Source: Calcarisporiella thermophila CBS 279.70 (taxonomy: Eukaryota; Calcarisporiellomycota). Taken from it: a DNA stretch of 64,000 nt. Shown here one piece after another: positions 9,600 through 22,600 of the stretch (position 1 is its first letter; the number at the start of each line of letters is the position of its first letter). The notes beneath the pieces were generated by a model. It was not told the origin of the DNA. It worked only from the letters and a program-made list of their open reading frames with translations, and did no database searches. The translations under genes and the position numbers were made by a program. The stretch is taken from contig NW_027192227.1 in the NCBI RefSeq assembly GCF_041956535.1, positions 63,968 through 127,967 on the forward strand, in the 5' to 3' direction.

Positions 9600-12038
9600 A
9601 AGCATCCTTGCTGTATACGGAAAATGGGGATTGCACACATCAATTTTTGTCTCTAGCTGCGTATGATTCTAAGTCCCTTGAGTGCTGACACGCTAAAGCA
9701 CGCGGGTACCTAACAGGATATGGAGTGCTGCCCAAGGAGAGCTCAACTTTTGAGCAAGTCGTTCTGCCTCACGATTTACCATGGAGCCTTCAATCTGATT
9801 ATGAATCCAAGATTAAAACCGGAGTTTCAATTCTAGCGCCAGTTTTGGTAAGAATTACGCTGCTTAAACTATCTACTTGCCACTCAAAACCACCAAAAAT
9901 CCCTGTAAAAAAGGCGAGACCTTCTTTTCTTAGGGTGCTTGACCAACACACGTCGAAAATATGGCATCCACCTAGAACCAAACCGTCTAACAGAAGTGCC
10001 GGTCGCTGTACAAGCTGCGCACACTGTCGCCAAGGCCAGAAATTCAGCTGCTTATGTGCCTGTCGGAAATGTTTGCAGGAGCCGAGTTTACCTAAACTGA
10101 ATGGAGTTCTTGCCGTTGCTCACTCATTCCCGCGTTCTGTTGAACTGTTGATTCAGCGTAAAGATATGAGAGCACAGAAGTACTGGGCGAGAAGCGCTAT
10201 AAACCTTTTTGAGGCGATTATCCTCTCTCTTGCCACCCTATTCTTGAAGTAGTATGTCTTGTCTATTCCAAACTCATTGCACTTTATCATCCAGTCTCTG
10301 TCTATGGATAGCCACCCTGGAAGAGAAAACTTGGGTTGTCTCAATGTATAATACTAATCGCTGTAATAGTTATGACAATTTTTCGCCTTTGCAACCTACT
10401 TACCCATTTTTGTAAGAGATTCCGAAAACACTTAGAATCGCTAAGCCGCCAACAATTTGTTCAAAATAACGGTGCAGAGATGAGTAGTAGGTTTACGTTA
10501 TTGATGTTTGGCTCTGTACCTATCCTTGTTCTTCCTGATATCACTCAGCATTCTGTTTTTACTTCGATGCAAGCGCTGTCGGACACAAGGCTGTACTTAC
10601 GTGAGAACGAGAGGATGGGGTAAGTAGAGAGCTGTCAGAGACGATTTTCATCGTCAATACTTATCTGCCGAGTAGATTCTTCAGCAACTAAACTGGAATG
10701 TCTAGTCGAAGTATGATCACCCTTCCATCTTGACGCCAAATCCAAAGCTCCAAGCTCCAGCTTATTGCCGACCACATTGCCCCCGTTGGAACATAGTTTA
10801 TCAAGGACCAAATGCCAAATTTCTTCGTCATCCAGTTCACTTACCACTTTACGGCAATATAATGACTATAATCTCCCTGATAGATCCCATGCCAACGTAG
10901 ATTCATTAAGAGAGGATTTTTTTCCACAGGTAATCGCTGTTTCAACTCGCAACGTCGCACGACAATGTTGGCAAGTACCATGCTAATTACATTCGCGATC
11001 AAAAATTTGCATAGATAATCAGCATTCAAACACTAGAATCAAGGTCCGGAATCCTTATGACGAATCCAAAGCTAATACATTCTTTACGATCGATGGACTT
11101 TTATTCCAGAGGAGTTCAGACGAGAATTGCCAGGATCAATTATGCATCCCTGATCATGCGAATTTTATGCACTCACTACTCCAAGTGAAGCACAACGTTC
11201 CCAGTTCGGTCTACTCTGAATGGAGCAAAGCGTTAGATTTGTTACATCGATAATACTATTGGCCCAAAATGGCAGTTGTTCGGTATCATGTATCTAGTCG
11301 CGCTCCTGGTTAAGGCAATATTTAACATCATCCGGTAACGTTTGAGGTTGGAGGTCTTGTGATGCTTTTTGCCGAGATCCTTAATCACCTGTGCTCATCG
11401 ACAAATCTACAAAGAAATTTTTACCTTTGTGTATTGGGCTGCTTATGGTCCAAAAAAGGGTGAGCTCGCAGCCATGAAACATTTCGAGTTCACACGATGG
11501 AAATCGTTTCTCGATCGAACCCTTTTGAGGATACTCCAATCGAACTCAGGGCATGCGAGCTACATTTTTTTCCCATTTTCTGTGAAAATACTGGAGTCCC
11601 AGGATATGAGGTTGAAGATATACTTCGAATGTACGGGCACAGAAAAAGGAGTACTTGGTCTATTGGTGATGATAGCTTGGGGGAAAAGTGTGAACCACTG
11701 GAACATCTTTGCGATACTACACACGTCTCTCGACTATTCAAAGCCATACCGTCGTCTCAATTGGCAATATATCTGATTTCAAAGTGAGGACGGTGTAGCG
11801 AGACGAGTTATCTCCCTGATATGAGATAACGTTTTTTGTTATCATTTTGTTATATTTTACTATTATTTTTTGTGTGAATTAACTTAAAAGATGTATATTG
11901 AGTTTGTTCTTGGAAAGTACCCACGCTGGGTCATATATCCCAATCATATATAAAGCTACAGCTACTTTATATTATCGCTCCACTCCTATTTATTTTTCCT
12001 ATTAGGTTCGCTCTCTGCCTGCCTGTCGAACCGTTACG
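9600..12038 (+). mobile_element. Degenerate Ty3/gypsy retroelement (copy A) with 3' LTR
   Basis: A heavily mutated pol region aligns in order with copy B (29673-33180). Around 11120-11270 is an integrase zinc-finger-like stretch, with CIPDHANFMHSLLQ and YYWPKMAV in broken frames. The region 11400-11790 matches the post-integrase end of copy B. The 3' LTR begins at 11794 (TGTAGCGAGACGAG) and ends near 12038 (CCGTTACG). Its internal TTATCTC...GATATGAGATAA block is shared with copies B and C and the solo LTR. No long frame survives, so it is inert. Its flank continues into the ABC1 promoter at the same point where copy B continues into ABC2. Confidence 0.75.
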
Positions 12039-12623
12039 CTTTAGCTCCGTGGGGTTCCTTGTATTTAAATGTATTGGCTACCATCATTCTAGTGCCATGT
12101 GAATAATCTTAACGCAAAAATTGACTCTACTCAACGGAGCCTCAGAATAAACTTTTTCGATGATACAAATAATAATTTCTAAAAGTGATTTATTCTTTTT
12201 GTCGCACATCTTATTTTACGCTCTTAGTTGAAAATTTAAACTTTCTAACAAGATGTATTGTATATACCATAATATGGTTACGTATATAGGTTTTTGCCAG
12301 ATGCCTGTAATGTAAACAAAGATACTGCATATTCAATTGTTAATAGAGTGACGGATGCTATGCTTGATGGGAATGAGGTGGCTTTGATATACCACTCTTA
12401 CTGTCAAAGCAATAAAAATGCTAACCTTAAACTCTCTTTGAGCTAGTTACACATTAATTTTGGTTTAGAATAATTTTTGAGTTGTAAGCTAGAGAATATT
12501 TAAAGGACCTTTTCGAGGGCGATACGTGTGCATATAATATTCTAATTTCGAACGTACTTCATTGTGATATTGAAATTCAATAATCCGATCCATATATAAG
12601 AACATCTTATTTAATTAATATAT
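12039..12623 (+). promoter_or_regulatory. ABC1 upstream region
   Basis: About 585 nt homologous to the upstream regions of ABC2 and ABC5. Shared points: a CATGTGAATAA box at 12096-12106 (about -525); a GCTAACCTTAAAC-like block near 12420; and a TATA-like AATATTTAAAG at 12495-12505 (about -125). Conservation at fixed distances in three paralogs supports a functional promoter. The role of the CATGTG box is inference. Confidence 0.5.
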
Positions 12624-15600
12624 ATGGAGCTCTCCGCGTTAAAAGATGAAAACAATTCTAAATCCGCTCAATGTCCGAGAACAAAAAAGCTTTTAAACAA
12701 TCCATTCAGTAAGCTACGAAAACAAAATGAGGAAGCTCCTAAGATATCCTATTTTCACCTTTATCGATATGCGAGTAAGTTTGATGTACTATTGATTTTG
12801 TAGGTAATCCTATAATTCCAATATGGTCGATTACAGATTTTAAATATATTTTTATAGCCTCGGAATATTGTCTAGTATTACGGCTGGCATTACTAGGTCA
12901 TACACTCTTGTATCATTATGGAAAGCTGTCGCTACTATCACTTCAATAGAAGACTCGGACATTAACAACCAGGATATGATTGGTGTCATTATACCGTTAT
13001 TGGGAATAGTAATTTCAGTCATATTTTCATCGTATTTGTTAAATTGTTTTTGGTCCCTTGCAGGTGAGAACCAGACAAAGGTAAGGAACTATCATCGTTT
13101 GTATGAAATATATTTTGAATGTAATTTATGAATTTTGTACAGAGAATCCGCGAGCTATACTTTCATTCTATTCTCCATCAGGATCAGGGTTGGTTTGATC
13201 TAAATCAGTCGGAGTCGTTCAACACTCGCCTTACGGCTGACACTTTGCTCATTCAAGATGGCCTTTCAGAAAAGGCCGGATTTCTCGTTAAAGACATATC
13301 GTATGCTCTCTGTTGTTTTACGCTAGCATTTTATTATGGATGGAGGCAGTCAATTGTATTACTTGTAATTGTTCCGATAACGATATTTTCGGGAATTGCA
13401 TTTGCATACGTATTAAAAGGGCAGATTGAAAAAATTCAGAATGCTTATTCGAATGCAGGGACCCTAGTAGAACAATGTATTTCCGGAATTCGCACAATTA
13501 CCGCCTTTTCCATGCAGCATCATTTTATTGATCTCTACAATTCTTTTCTCAATGTTGCCTATCGAGCAGGCGTCCAGAATGCTATGAGAACCGGTGAGTC
13601 AAATTAACAGAAATAATTTTGAGAATGGCTATGTTTAATATGAAATCGATTTCAAGGGATTTTTTTGGGATTGGTGGATTTTTTTGAACTTAGTGCCTAT
13701 AGCTTTGGTTTTTGGTATGGAGCTCGCTTAATTTCTCAGGGAGTTATGACAAGAACGGCAGTATTGCAAGCCTTATATTTAATACTTGCAGGGTCAATCG
13801 TATTAGGGTAAATTCACTCAATTCATCACAAATACAATCATTAGAACTCTATCCATCCAAACATTTTTAGTGAAGGAGCACCAAATATCAAAGCTCTCGT
13901 GGAAGCTCAGGTGGCGGCATATAAGATATTTTCAGTCATAGACCGTAAGCCAATTATCACCTCGAGCATTAAATCTCAGAGCGAGAATATAAAATGTAGT
14001 GCTTGCCAAGGAGCGATAACGCTTTGTGATGTCCATTTTAGCTATCCTTCTCGCCCAAAAGTCCCAGTATTGTCAGGAATCGATCTTAGTATTCCAAGTG
14101 GCAAAACGGTCGCACTCGTTGGTGCTTCTGGAGGAGGAAAATCAACCATAACGCATTTGATACAGCGTTTTTATGATCCAACCTCGGGCAAGGTTCTGCT
14201 GGATGGAGTGGAGTTGCGTGAGCTTGATGTAAGTTGGCTGCGGAAGCAAATCGGAGTAGTCGGGCAGGAACCAGTCCTATTCGATGATACTATTCACAAC
14301 AATATTTCCCTTGGAGCACCCGATCGCAACCCGACACAAAAAGAGATCGAAGAAGCTTGCATTATGGCAAATTGTCACGATTTCATCGTTAAACTACCAC
14401 AAGGATATGGTACGAGAGTTGGTGAATTAGGATCTCAGCTATCCGGAGGCCAAAAACAACGTATTGCATTAGCAAGAGCCCTAATTCGTAATCCAGCAAT
14501 TCTGTTGCTAGATGAGGCAACCTCTGCGCTTGATAGCGCATCCGAAAAATTGGTGCAAGAAGCTTTAAATTCAGCTTCTAAAAATCGGACGACTTTAATC
14601 ATTGCACATCGACTCTCTACAATCCGGGAGGCCGATTGGATTGTGGTAGTAGAAAATGGAAAGATAGTTGAGCAGGGCACACATGCACAATTAATGGCAA
14701 ATAAGGGTACTTATATGGCGTATGTGGAGAAACAGCAGCTCAAAGATGATGAGGACAACAACGAAGAGAATTCCGTTGATTCAATCTTCGAGATGACAAG
14801 TAAAGTAGAAGCAGAAAGCAAGACGGTCATAACAAGTGATTCGAAGCATAACAATAATTTGGAGAAGCCAACCGGTGTGAAACTCATCTCAGAAAAACGG
14901 CCATTATACAGAACGGTGCAAATGATGTCCCCGGAATGGAAGTTCATTGGACTAGCTACATTTGGGGGACTTGTAATTGGAGCTGTAAGTTGTTTTCTGC
15001 CTTTATTTAATATTTTAATATGGCCAAATAACTATTTTTTTCCAGGTCTATCCTATTGCTGGTCTGTTAATTGGCCGTATTATTACTGATCTTGGCCTGC
15101 CCGTAGATCAAGTGGAAGAATCTGCCAAATTTTGGTCTCTTTTATTTTGTAAGTAACTCAATTAATATATCAACTAATTTCAGATTAAAATAAATAACTA
15201 CGTCTCAATATAGTCGTGTTAGCTGTCACTGGTTTCTTTGCAGTTATTTTAAGAAGCGGGGTTACTCTTTTTTGTGGTGAACGTTTCGTTCGGCGATTGC
15301 GAGCACAAATATTTAGCAACCTCTTGCGTCAAGAAATTGCATTTTTTGACCACCCAGAACACACTACAAGTGCTCTTACTTACAGATTAGCTAAAGATGC
15401 CACAGAGATATCAGAATTACCAAAATTGATCATCGTTGACGGAGGAAGTGTTTTTTCGGCATTGTTTTTTGGGTTACTAGTAGGTTTTAGTTATGGGTGG
15501 AAATTAACATTGGCACTGCTACCAACAATGCCTCTTGTTATTGGCTCATTGGTAATCCGCTTCAAGTCATTGAATGGGTAATAGTGTTGCAATGTGATTT

Positions 15601-17007
15601 GAAGACAAGGTGCCATAATGCAATTTTAGTTTTTCAGGAAAAGTGGAAAAAGAATATCGACTGGCTGGAATAGTTGCTGGAGAGGCTATTCGTGAAATAA
15701 GGACCATTGCATCACTCGGAGCTGAGCAAGCTTTTGAAAAAAAGTATACAGGTTGGTAATGTGTCTGGCCTTAGCATTCAACAATGTTTGAAGACCGAAT
15801 ATTTATAAAAAGGGTATTGTCAGGTTCCACACAGCTTCGCAATGAAAAAGGCTTTTATTACCTCCATTGGTTTTGGGTTGTCTCAAGGTGTAAATTACCT
15901 CGTCCAAATTTTGGGATTGTATCTCGGAGCACGCTTTATACATTCTGGTGAAATGACATCTCAGCAAGTCGCAGTAGTGTTGTTTACAGTCGTCTGGTCA
16001 TCTCTAGGAGTAAGCCAATTCTCTGGTCAAATGTCCAGATTTGTGAAAGCCAAACAAGCAGCCATCAATTTATTTGAATTGCTTGATAAAAAAACAATGA
16101 TCGATCCAGATGCACCTGGTGAATTTGAAGCAATAGCTCCTGGTACTGCTGAATTGCAAAATATTGCTTTCACCTATCCAATGAGATCCGACACGATTGT
16201 ACTAAGAGATGTGTCAATTCTGATTCGTCGATATCAAAAGATCGCTCTAGTAGGTCCGAGTGGGTGTGGAAAGTCAACCATCATTTCATTGTTACTCCGA
16301 TGGTATGATTGCAACTCGGGTGCAGTATCCGTTGATGGTATAAATGTCAAAGAGTGGCAGCTGGATTCGATGCGACAAAGAATTGCCTATGTTGGTCAAG
16401 AGCCGGTGTTGTTTGATATGACGGTGAGGGAGAATATCTTGCTTGGGCGGCGAAAGGACCAAGAAGTGACACAAGAGGATATCGAAGAGGTGGCAAAGAA
16501 GGCAAACATACACGATTTCATCTGTAGTCTTCCCAATGGATATCATACACGGGTGGGGGATAAAGGAAAGCAGCTGTCAGGAGGTCAAAAGCAAAGAATT
16601 GCTATTGCAAGAGCTCTGCTAAGAAAACCTGAGATCTTGTTGTTGGATGAAGCCACCAGTGCACTGGATTCGGACTCGGAGAAGTTAGTGCAGGAGGCAC
16701 TAGATAGCGCAATGGTGGGACGTACGACACTTGTCATTGCCCATCGATTATCTACGGTGCAAGGTTCAGATTTTATCAGTGGGTGTATCTATATTCTCCA
16801 AAGTTGTATGAATGAATCTAACTTCATATTATTAGTTGTTATGAAAGATGGTGAGATAAAAGAAGCAGGGTAGATTTATATTTTCTTTACTCATTCATCT
16901 CTTGATATCGTATTGACAATGTTACAATTAATAGCGAACATGCCAAGTTGATTGCATATCCTGGAATATATCGCAAGCTACTGAAACAACAGAATCTGAA
17001 TTATTAG
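12624..17007 (+). CDS. ABC1: full-size ABCB (P-glycoprotein/MDR-type) transporter, intact
   Basis: Eleven exons: 12624-12799, 12858-13080, 13143-13593, 13657-13807, 13871-14984, 15046-15148, 15214-15577, 15630-15751, 15813-16778, 16836-16869, 16935-17007. The joined frame is 1,258 aa, the usual full ABCB length. NBD1 has Walker A GASGGGKST (about residue 418), signature LSGGQKQR (about 522), Walker [13 protein letters not shown] (about 543) and H-loop [11 protein letters not shown]2 has GPSGCGKST (about 1047), LSGGQKQR (about 1154), [12 protein letters not shown] (about 1174) and VIAHRLST. Both sites keep the catalytic glutamate, so two competent ATP sites are expected. The hydrophobic halves precede each NBD. 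The family exports lipophilic compounds or peptides across membranes; the substrate cannot be inferred. The intron 10 donor is GTAGAT, weaker than in paralogs. Confidence 0.9.
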
Positions 17008-17666
17008 TAATTTAATAGTCCGTGTTCAACAGTCTGTGCCACAGTAGGGTGAGGAGGTTTTATTAAATAGAACGAGCAATTTTCAATGATATCTACGAGA
17101 AATCTCTAAGATCCTCTTTATGGCAGAATCAATATATAAACCCAACGTTAATGAATATAAAAAACAAAGAATTATTTAGTCAAAGATAAGGATGAGTGTA
17201 TATCAGAGATAGACATAAATAGAGTATCATAATATTTGAAAAATAGGAACAGCAATCTAACAAGACTCGAAGTCGGGTGCTTTCTTATATCAAGCTCATA
17301 ATATATCTTATAAGAAATATTTTACCAGAAAATAGTAGAGAATCTTATTACATATCATGTGATAAATAGATGATTCGTCCCACTACACAAGAGAAATACC
17401 TTCGCCATGATCTATTTGTAGTGATATGTTGCTCCTCTCCAACCCTATGCTTATATATTCTAACCTAACCTCGATAGAGCAACTAGATTGAACTAGTGTT
17501 TTTCAACCTTATTTAAAAAATTATTGCAATATGGGATTGGCTGTTCCTAAATCTAGCGGGAATTAAGTTAAGGTGGTTAGTTCTAGATTTCCAATTCCAC
17601 GACAATGTATTTGGAAGCGAATATAGATATCCTGGGTTCCCCATTTCGAGAGTAGCATCTTCTGCC
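17008..17666 (+). other. ABC1-to-MHR3 spacer
   Basis: No gene. It contains the ABC 3' flank block (about 17050-17140), a CATGTGATA element at 17356-17364 and the pre-start MHR block ending in a GCGAATATAGATATCCTGG pattern (17619 onward). The organisation is the same as in the other ABC-to-MHR spacers. Confidence 0.6.
17356..17364 (+). promoter_or_regulatory. CATGTGATA element upstream of MHR3
   Basis: Lies 311 nt before the MHR3 ATG, within a longer shared context (AATCTTATT...TCATGTGATA). It matches the equivalent sites before MHR2, 6, 9 and 10. Function is inferred from conservation only. Confidence 0.4.
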
Positions 17667-19429
17667 ATGTATACCCGCCAATGGCTAGCTGCGCCAATGG
17701 ATACCGCATGCACCACTTATGCTGACGATTCTGTAGATGAAACTGAATACCATCTGCGGGAGAGTCCTAAACTTTGCAATTTACTCATGACTTCAGATGC
17801 TTTGCAATTCCAACTCAAGCTGAATTCATATACCGATCTACATTATCTTCTCAACGCCGAATACCTTTTTAATGGCATCTTATTACCAGAAAAGCTTCTT
17901 CGCCCGCACATATACGCATATACTACCAGCAGAGATCAGATAGGTTATTGCTCTTACTTCAAAATCCCTTCTCTCCCAAAACCAATCGAAGACAAAATCC
18001 TCTGGTGGCCGACAAGATCAAATATTGTCAGAGAGAAACTGCTCAAGGATCAACTTTTTCATGTGTATTTGAGTGCTTGCGGTGTAGATTCTATGCACCC
18101 AGACTGTGAAGCTTTTCTTGAAAGCTACTATAGCTGCGATCTCGAGCCTGCCCTCGTCCACACTGCTGTCGCCAGAGTAGCTATCCACTTATTACTTAAA
18201 CATCCAGAGACTCCTCTTAAAAATAAGCTTCATGCGGTCGTAGGAAGTTGGTTTGAACAAGCAAAACAATCATTGGCGGATGTATTTGATATTCCATCTC
18301 CACTTATTGTACTTGCCTTTATGAATATGGATGCATGTCTGCAGGAGCTTTCACGGTATAATGATGCATACACACTCTACTCGCAGGCTGCCCAAATAGC
18401 ACTTTCTCTACAGATGTATAAGGACGATGCTACAGAGAGAGATCCCGTGAAACTAGAGTTTCGAAGAAGAATCTGGTAATAACAAGCATTTGCTTGCTAC
18501 ATAATTCATATGAATACAATAATACCAAGTAAATCGTATGTTTCCAAGGGCTGATGTTTGCTGGCGAGAGTTATTCTATGTATTTACTTGCGACAAATCC
18601 CCTTTAATAAGCATGGATATCATCAAATCATCTCCTAAACCAATGTTGACAAGGAGGGATAGCGAGACGTATAAGTTGAAAACAGTAATAAGATATAAAA
18701 ATTGCTGATGATTTATTTTATCAAATTAACTAGAAGTTATAGATAACTTTCATAATGAAGGCTGTCACATATTCTAAGCTTTTGGAGTTACAGAACATCG
18801 ATTGGACACTTCCCGATGTTATAATTGTGCAAAACCTTGCTGGCCTTGCTGCATATTTGCTGAACGAACGAATCGAAACGATTCAATACTGCGGTGAAAA
18901 CAGCCTTTTAAAGATTAAGTTGCCTTTTGCAAATTTCAATTTTTGGGAAGATTGGTGTGCACTTTGGCGGCAATTTATTAAATCAGACGCACCTACAGGG
19001 AGATTGGAAACAGATTTAATGCGGCAGTTGCATGTAAAGGCACTCAACGAGTTTGTAAAGGTAAATGTATTTTTGGATTCTGTATACCGGTTGAATGTCG
19101 CATTATACCGTTTACACCCCATTAAGTAGGGTTTAATATATCGCATAAGGTTCATTGCATGGTCGATTAATTCGCAAATCAAATGCATTTTGAGAATCCC
19201 TACGACGATGCATAATATTTGCGAAGATGTTAAATTCATCACTCAAATGCATCCCGGTGTCCGGATACGTCGCAGAATATTCCAGGAGGTTTTCAAAATA
19301 GTAAATAATCTTCCAGCACCGGGAACGAGAGGAATTTTGACACAGCTGCTCACACGTCAATTAATGGATGTATTAGAAGAGATTAAGCCAACAGTATTTT
19401 CAAAGGAGGTGCTGGAAAGAGCAGTCTAA
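17667..19429 (+). CDS. MHR3: MHR-like protein without a zinc cluster
   Basis: Exons 17667-18475, 18549-18684, 18743-19060, 19130-19429; 520 aa, all open. The start ATG is the one shared by the family (MYTRQWLAAPMD). Motifs: LFHVYLSACGVDSMHPD in the first third, YNDAYTLYSQAAQIALSL and LEFRRRIW at the exon 1 end, FTCDKSPLISMDIIKSSPKP in exon 2 and WCALWRQFIKSDAPTGRLE in exon 3. It follows intact ABC1 by 659 nt on the same strand, the best-preserved example of the ancestral pair. From intron 3 through exon 4 it is almost identical to MHR4, although the exon 1 sequences differ much more, pointing to gene conversion. Confidence 0.82.
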
Positions 19430-19837
19430 AATCAAAGCAAAAATATATCAAAAACCGAAAAACAAAAAATACTGGAGTGATTGGATTATACTATATTGTT
19501 ATTTTCATACCATTGTTTAATTTTGAAACAGCAAAAAATAATGTCTTTTGGTATTAATTACTAGAACACTATAATTTTCAACAAAAAATCTCTGATGACC
19601 TAACCTAAGCGAAACAATCTTTGAGGGGACGAAAATAGCACTAGAAGAAATTAGTATAAAATTAATACTAAGCCGTAGGATATGCTAGACTCAGTGTTCT
19701 ATGAAAAATTTACAGCATAGTGTGAACTATTGAGACTTGATTCACTGTGGTTCTCAATTTCCAAATCAATAAACCACCACTGAATTTGGAAAGCGAAAAC
19801 AAATATCTTTGATTCTTTCATATAGACTGCGGACTAG
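19430..19837 (+). other. MHR3 3' flank and left flank of the DIRS insertion
   Basis: No gene. The first 130 nt match MHR 3' flanks. The region 19600-19720 contains a CTAAGCCGTAGGATATGCTAG block that also lies upstream of MHR5 (about 27157-27180) and, as a diverged copy, just right of the DIRS (22955-22985). This stretch is therefore the old MHR4 upstream region, now separated from MHR4 by the DIRS element. Confidence 0.5.
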
Positions 19838-19899
19838 GTCAGCAGTCCACGATGATGAGGCCGTTTTTAAGCTGGCTTACTTCCGTCTAAAAACTGGAT

Positions 19900-20637
19900 C
19901 CAACCTCGCCACACCCCACAAACCGAAAGATCGATAGAGAGCCGCCAGGCGCGTTGCTCTCCCCAATACCATTCCGCGAAAGACAGATGGAATCTATCGG
20001 AAGAACAAGAGGATATGATTAGACACCTTAAATCATACGCTCCAGCCCACACCTTGACCACAAACGAGCGGCAAGATATCTGGGATGACAATCCTCCTCG
20101 GGAGGACTTTAACTACGACCCTCCTTCAATGAACGCAGCAAAGTTGTCGAATATGAGCGCAATGTAGAGAAGACATGACATGAATCTGGCAGAACTTTCA
20201 AAAGAAGTAATACTGATTACGCGTCCTTTGGACATATACTTATGCGATCTATACAAACTGCGCAATGTATTGGGGGAGGAAATATTCCACAGATTTTTCT
20301 ATCGAGGAATTGACGTTCGCAATATGTTATTCATTTGCATCACAGGTCACAGCCGCCAGGCAGCGCGAGTTCCACAAAGCTGCAAACATTCCTGCCAGCG
20401 CTTCTAGTCAAAAAGAAGGAAGGAATCTTGTGTTTGAGGAATGAACTTTGCACGAGAACCTGGCATCGAGAAAAGTCGGAATCCGTCCGCGAAGAAGACG
20501 GATGCAAACCCCCAGGGATGATCCGCAACAGCCACAAGCATACGAACGGTCCTCAAATGCGTCGTAGTCAACCATTCAAACCAAAAAACTGGAAAATGAC
20601 GGGCGGGGCAAATCGGCCCTCCCCGTCCAATGGTTAA
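19900..20637 (+). pseudogene. DIRS ORF1 relic
   Basis: Matches the intact ORF1 at 148-891 (minus strand) over its length: ERQDIWDDNPPREDFNYDPP, LAELSKEVILITRPLDI, and the basic C-terminus ending KNWKMTGGANRPSPSNG. It has an in-frame TAG at 20165-20167 and at least one later frame change near 20340, so it does not encode a full protein. Confidence 0.75.
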
Positions 20638-20832
20638 GTCACATCGCAAGTCCTCGACAGGTAAAGCCCCGCGTGCCGGTCGGGGGACGGTTGCGAACAT
20701 TCAAAAACGCGTGGTGAGAAATTCCCGCACCAGCTTGGATACACAGAATCGTCAAAGCGGGATACACAATTCAGTTCTGGAAGCAACCAGACCTCAACCA
20801 CCTCTCCCCACCAAAAAGTCTTCCCGCCAATC

Positions 20833-22120
20833 AAGCAAGCGCAGCAGTCATATCGGTAGAGGTGAGAGCTCTGTTGGAGAAACGGGCGATAGAGGAAGTC
20901 CCGATGAACTCTCCGGGTGTAGTATCCAACATCTTTGTGATCGAGAAACGCTCGGGGAAGTTGCGCCCGGTGGTGGATCTCCGTCGTCTCAATCTATCGG
21001 TGAAGAAGGAGCACTTCAAGATGGAGACGCTCCAGTCAATCCTGCCACTCATACAGAGGCGTGATTGGATGACGTCGATAGACCTCAAGGATGCATTCTT
21101 CCACATCCCGGTTCATACGAAGTCCAGGAGGCTTCTCTAATTTATATGGGCAAGAAATATCATTTCAGAGTTCTCCCCTTCGGACTAACTTCTTCCCTCA
21201 GAATCTTCACCAAAGTCCTTCGCCCCGTCCTTACAGAATGCCGGAAGATGATAATAAGAGTGGCTGCCTACTTGGACGGCCTACTGGTCGCATCTCCGAC
21301 GAAGGAAAAGGCCAGAGAGCACACGCAAACGCTTGTCAATATCCTGGAGAAATATGGCTTCCTAGTGAATCAGGAGAAGTCCGCTCTCATGCCAACGCAA
21401 GTGATCGAGCACTTGGGTTTCAGGATAAATACAGGCAATATGACGCTCAGGCTCCCACGGAAGAAGGTCAGAGACATATCGCGGGTAGCTCTCAAACTCT
21501 CCAAAGTGGGAACAACCACCCCTCGTCAGGTTGCAGCGTTTCTCGGGTCAGCAAACGCGGCATGTCCGGCGATCATGCCAGGAAGACTATTTTCACGCTT
21601 GCTAATGATGGCTCTGACGGCAGCGCTAAATACTGACCCTAACTGGGATTCCACCTTCACGATACCCGAGCAGGGACTGAAGGAACTCGACTGGTGGGCG
21701 CAGGAGTTCAAACGGTGGAACGGGAGGTCATTTCTACCCCCAGCTCCAGCGATATTCGTTACCACAGATGCATCAGGCGATGGCTGGGGGACGCAATTCC
21801 AATCCACGATCATCGGGGGTCCTTGGTCCCAAGAAGAGAGGGAGTTCCATATCAACTGGAAAGAACTCAAAGCCGTGGAACTTTGCCTGGAAGCGTTTCC
21901 GACTCTCAAGGATATAACTATACTAATCCGGATAGAGAATAGCACGGCCCTAGCGTATATCAACAATCACGGGGAGACGCGTTCACCACGTTTCAACGAA
22001 ATTGCTCAAAGGATATTGAAATTCTGCCTAGAATGGCGCATACAATTGGTCGTAGAGCATATTACAGGCAGCCTGAATATGAAAGCAGACGTGGCCTCGC
22101 GGCAAATAAGGGCGAGCTAA
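20833..22120 (+). pseudogene. DIRS reverse transcriptase/RNase H, disabled
   Basis: Frame 1 (about 20833-21137) carries the RT start: SGKLRPVVDLRRLN and DLKDAFFHIPVH. It ends in a TAA at 21138-21140, and the next part continues in another frame (21148-22120) with KYHFRVLPFGLTSS. The polymerase box, normally Y-L-D-D, reads YLDG at about 21273-21284, losing a catalytic aspartate. RNase H follows: FVTTDASGDGWG, then FHINWKELKAVELCLEAFP, ALAYINNHG and a terminal HITGSLNMKADVASRQ, the standard DIRS RNase H pattern. The stop, the frameshift and the YLDG change make this copy inactive. Confidence 0.88.
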
Positions 22121-22129
22121 TCCTGGTAC

Positions 22130-22600
22130 ATCGACAGACGCTAGTTCGCCAGAATCGAGAAGACATGGGGACCTCATACGGTTGATTTTTTCGCAGACAG
22201 GTTAATTATTCCAATCCTCCATGGGCATTGATATCCCGCACTTGCGCAAGATAATAATCGATCAGATCGATATGACGTTGGTGACACCCCACTGGTCTTC
22301 AGCTCCGTGGTTCCCATTGCTACAACAACTGAGGCTAGCGGGACCTATCAAATTCCCGCGGAAAGCGATTCGCCTCGCAACCCCGTTGACGAAACATCCT
22401 CTCAAGATCAAGTCGTGACTTTTGACCGCCTGGCGCATCTCAGGGAGGAATTGCGATCAAAGGGTTTGACCTTAGAGGCACAAAGGATCGTTTTACAGCA
22501 CCAGGAAACCTCAGGAAAACACCGTAGCTAACTTTCAGCACAAAAGAAATGGATCTCATAGTGCAATGAAAATGGAGTCACTCCTTTTCTTGTCCCTGCT
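22130..22600 (+). pseudogene. DIRS post-RNase H segment and truncated tyrosine recombinase
   Basis: After the RNase H stop the sequence keeps DIRS features in broken frames: VDFFADR, TLVTPHWSSAPWFPLLQQL and FPRKAIRL. It then continues into the N-terminal (core-binding) part of a tyrosine recombinase (HLREELRSKGLTLEA..., later a Q-K-K-W-I and E-N-G-V pattern). Similarity stops near 22590, replaced by a T/C-rich stretch leading to the right terminal repeat. The catalytic R-H-R-Y domain is absent. Confidence 0.65.

Noticed and set aside
9725-10252. A cysteine-rich open frame with clustered C residues near 10009-10075
   Set aside because: The spacing (C-x2-C-x2-C-x7-C...) does not fit Zn2Cys6 or a CCHC knuckle, and the frame lies inside a decayed gypsy element with no match to copy B in the same frame.
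14435-14947. Minus-strand frames opposite the ABC NBD1 coding sequence, repeated in each ABC copy
   Set aside because: They recur only because the NBD sequence recurs; they have no independent motifs.
21526-21966. Minus-strand 146-codon frame within the DIRS RT region
   Set aside because: It is the antisense shadow of the RT/RNase H frame.
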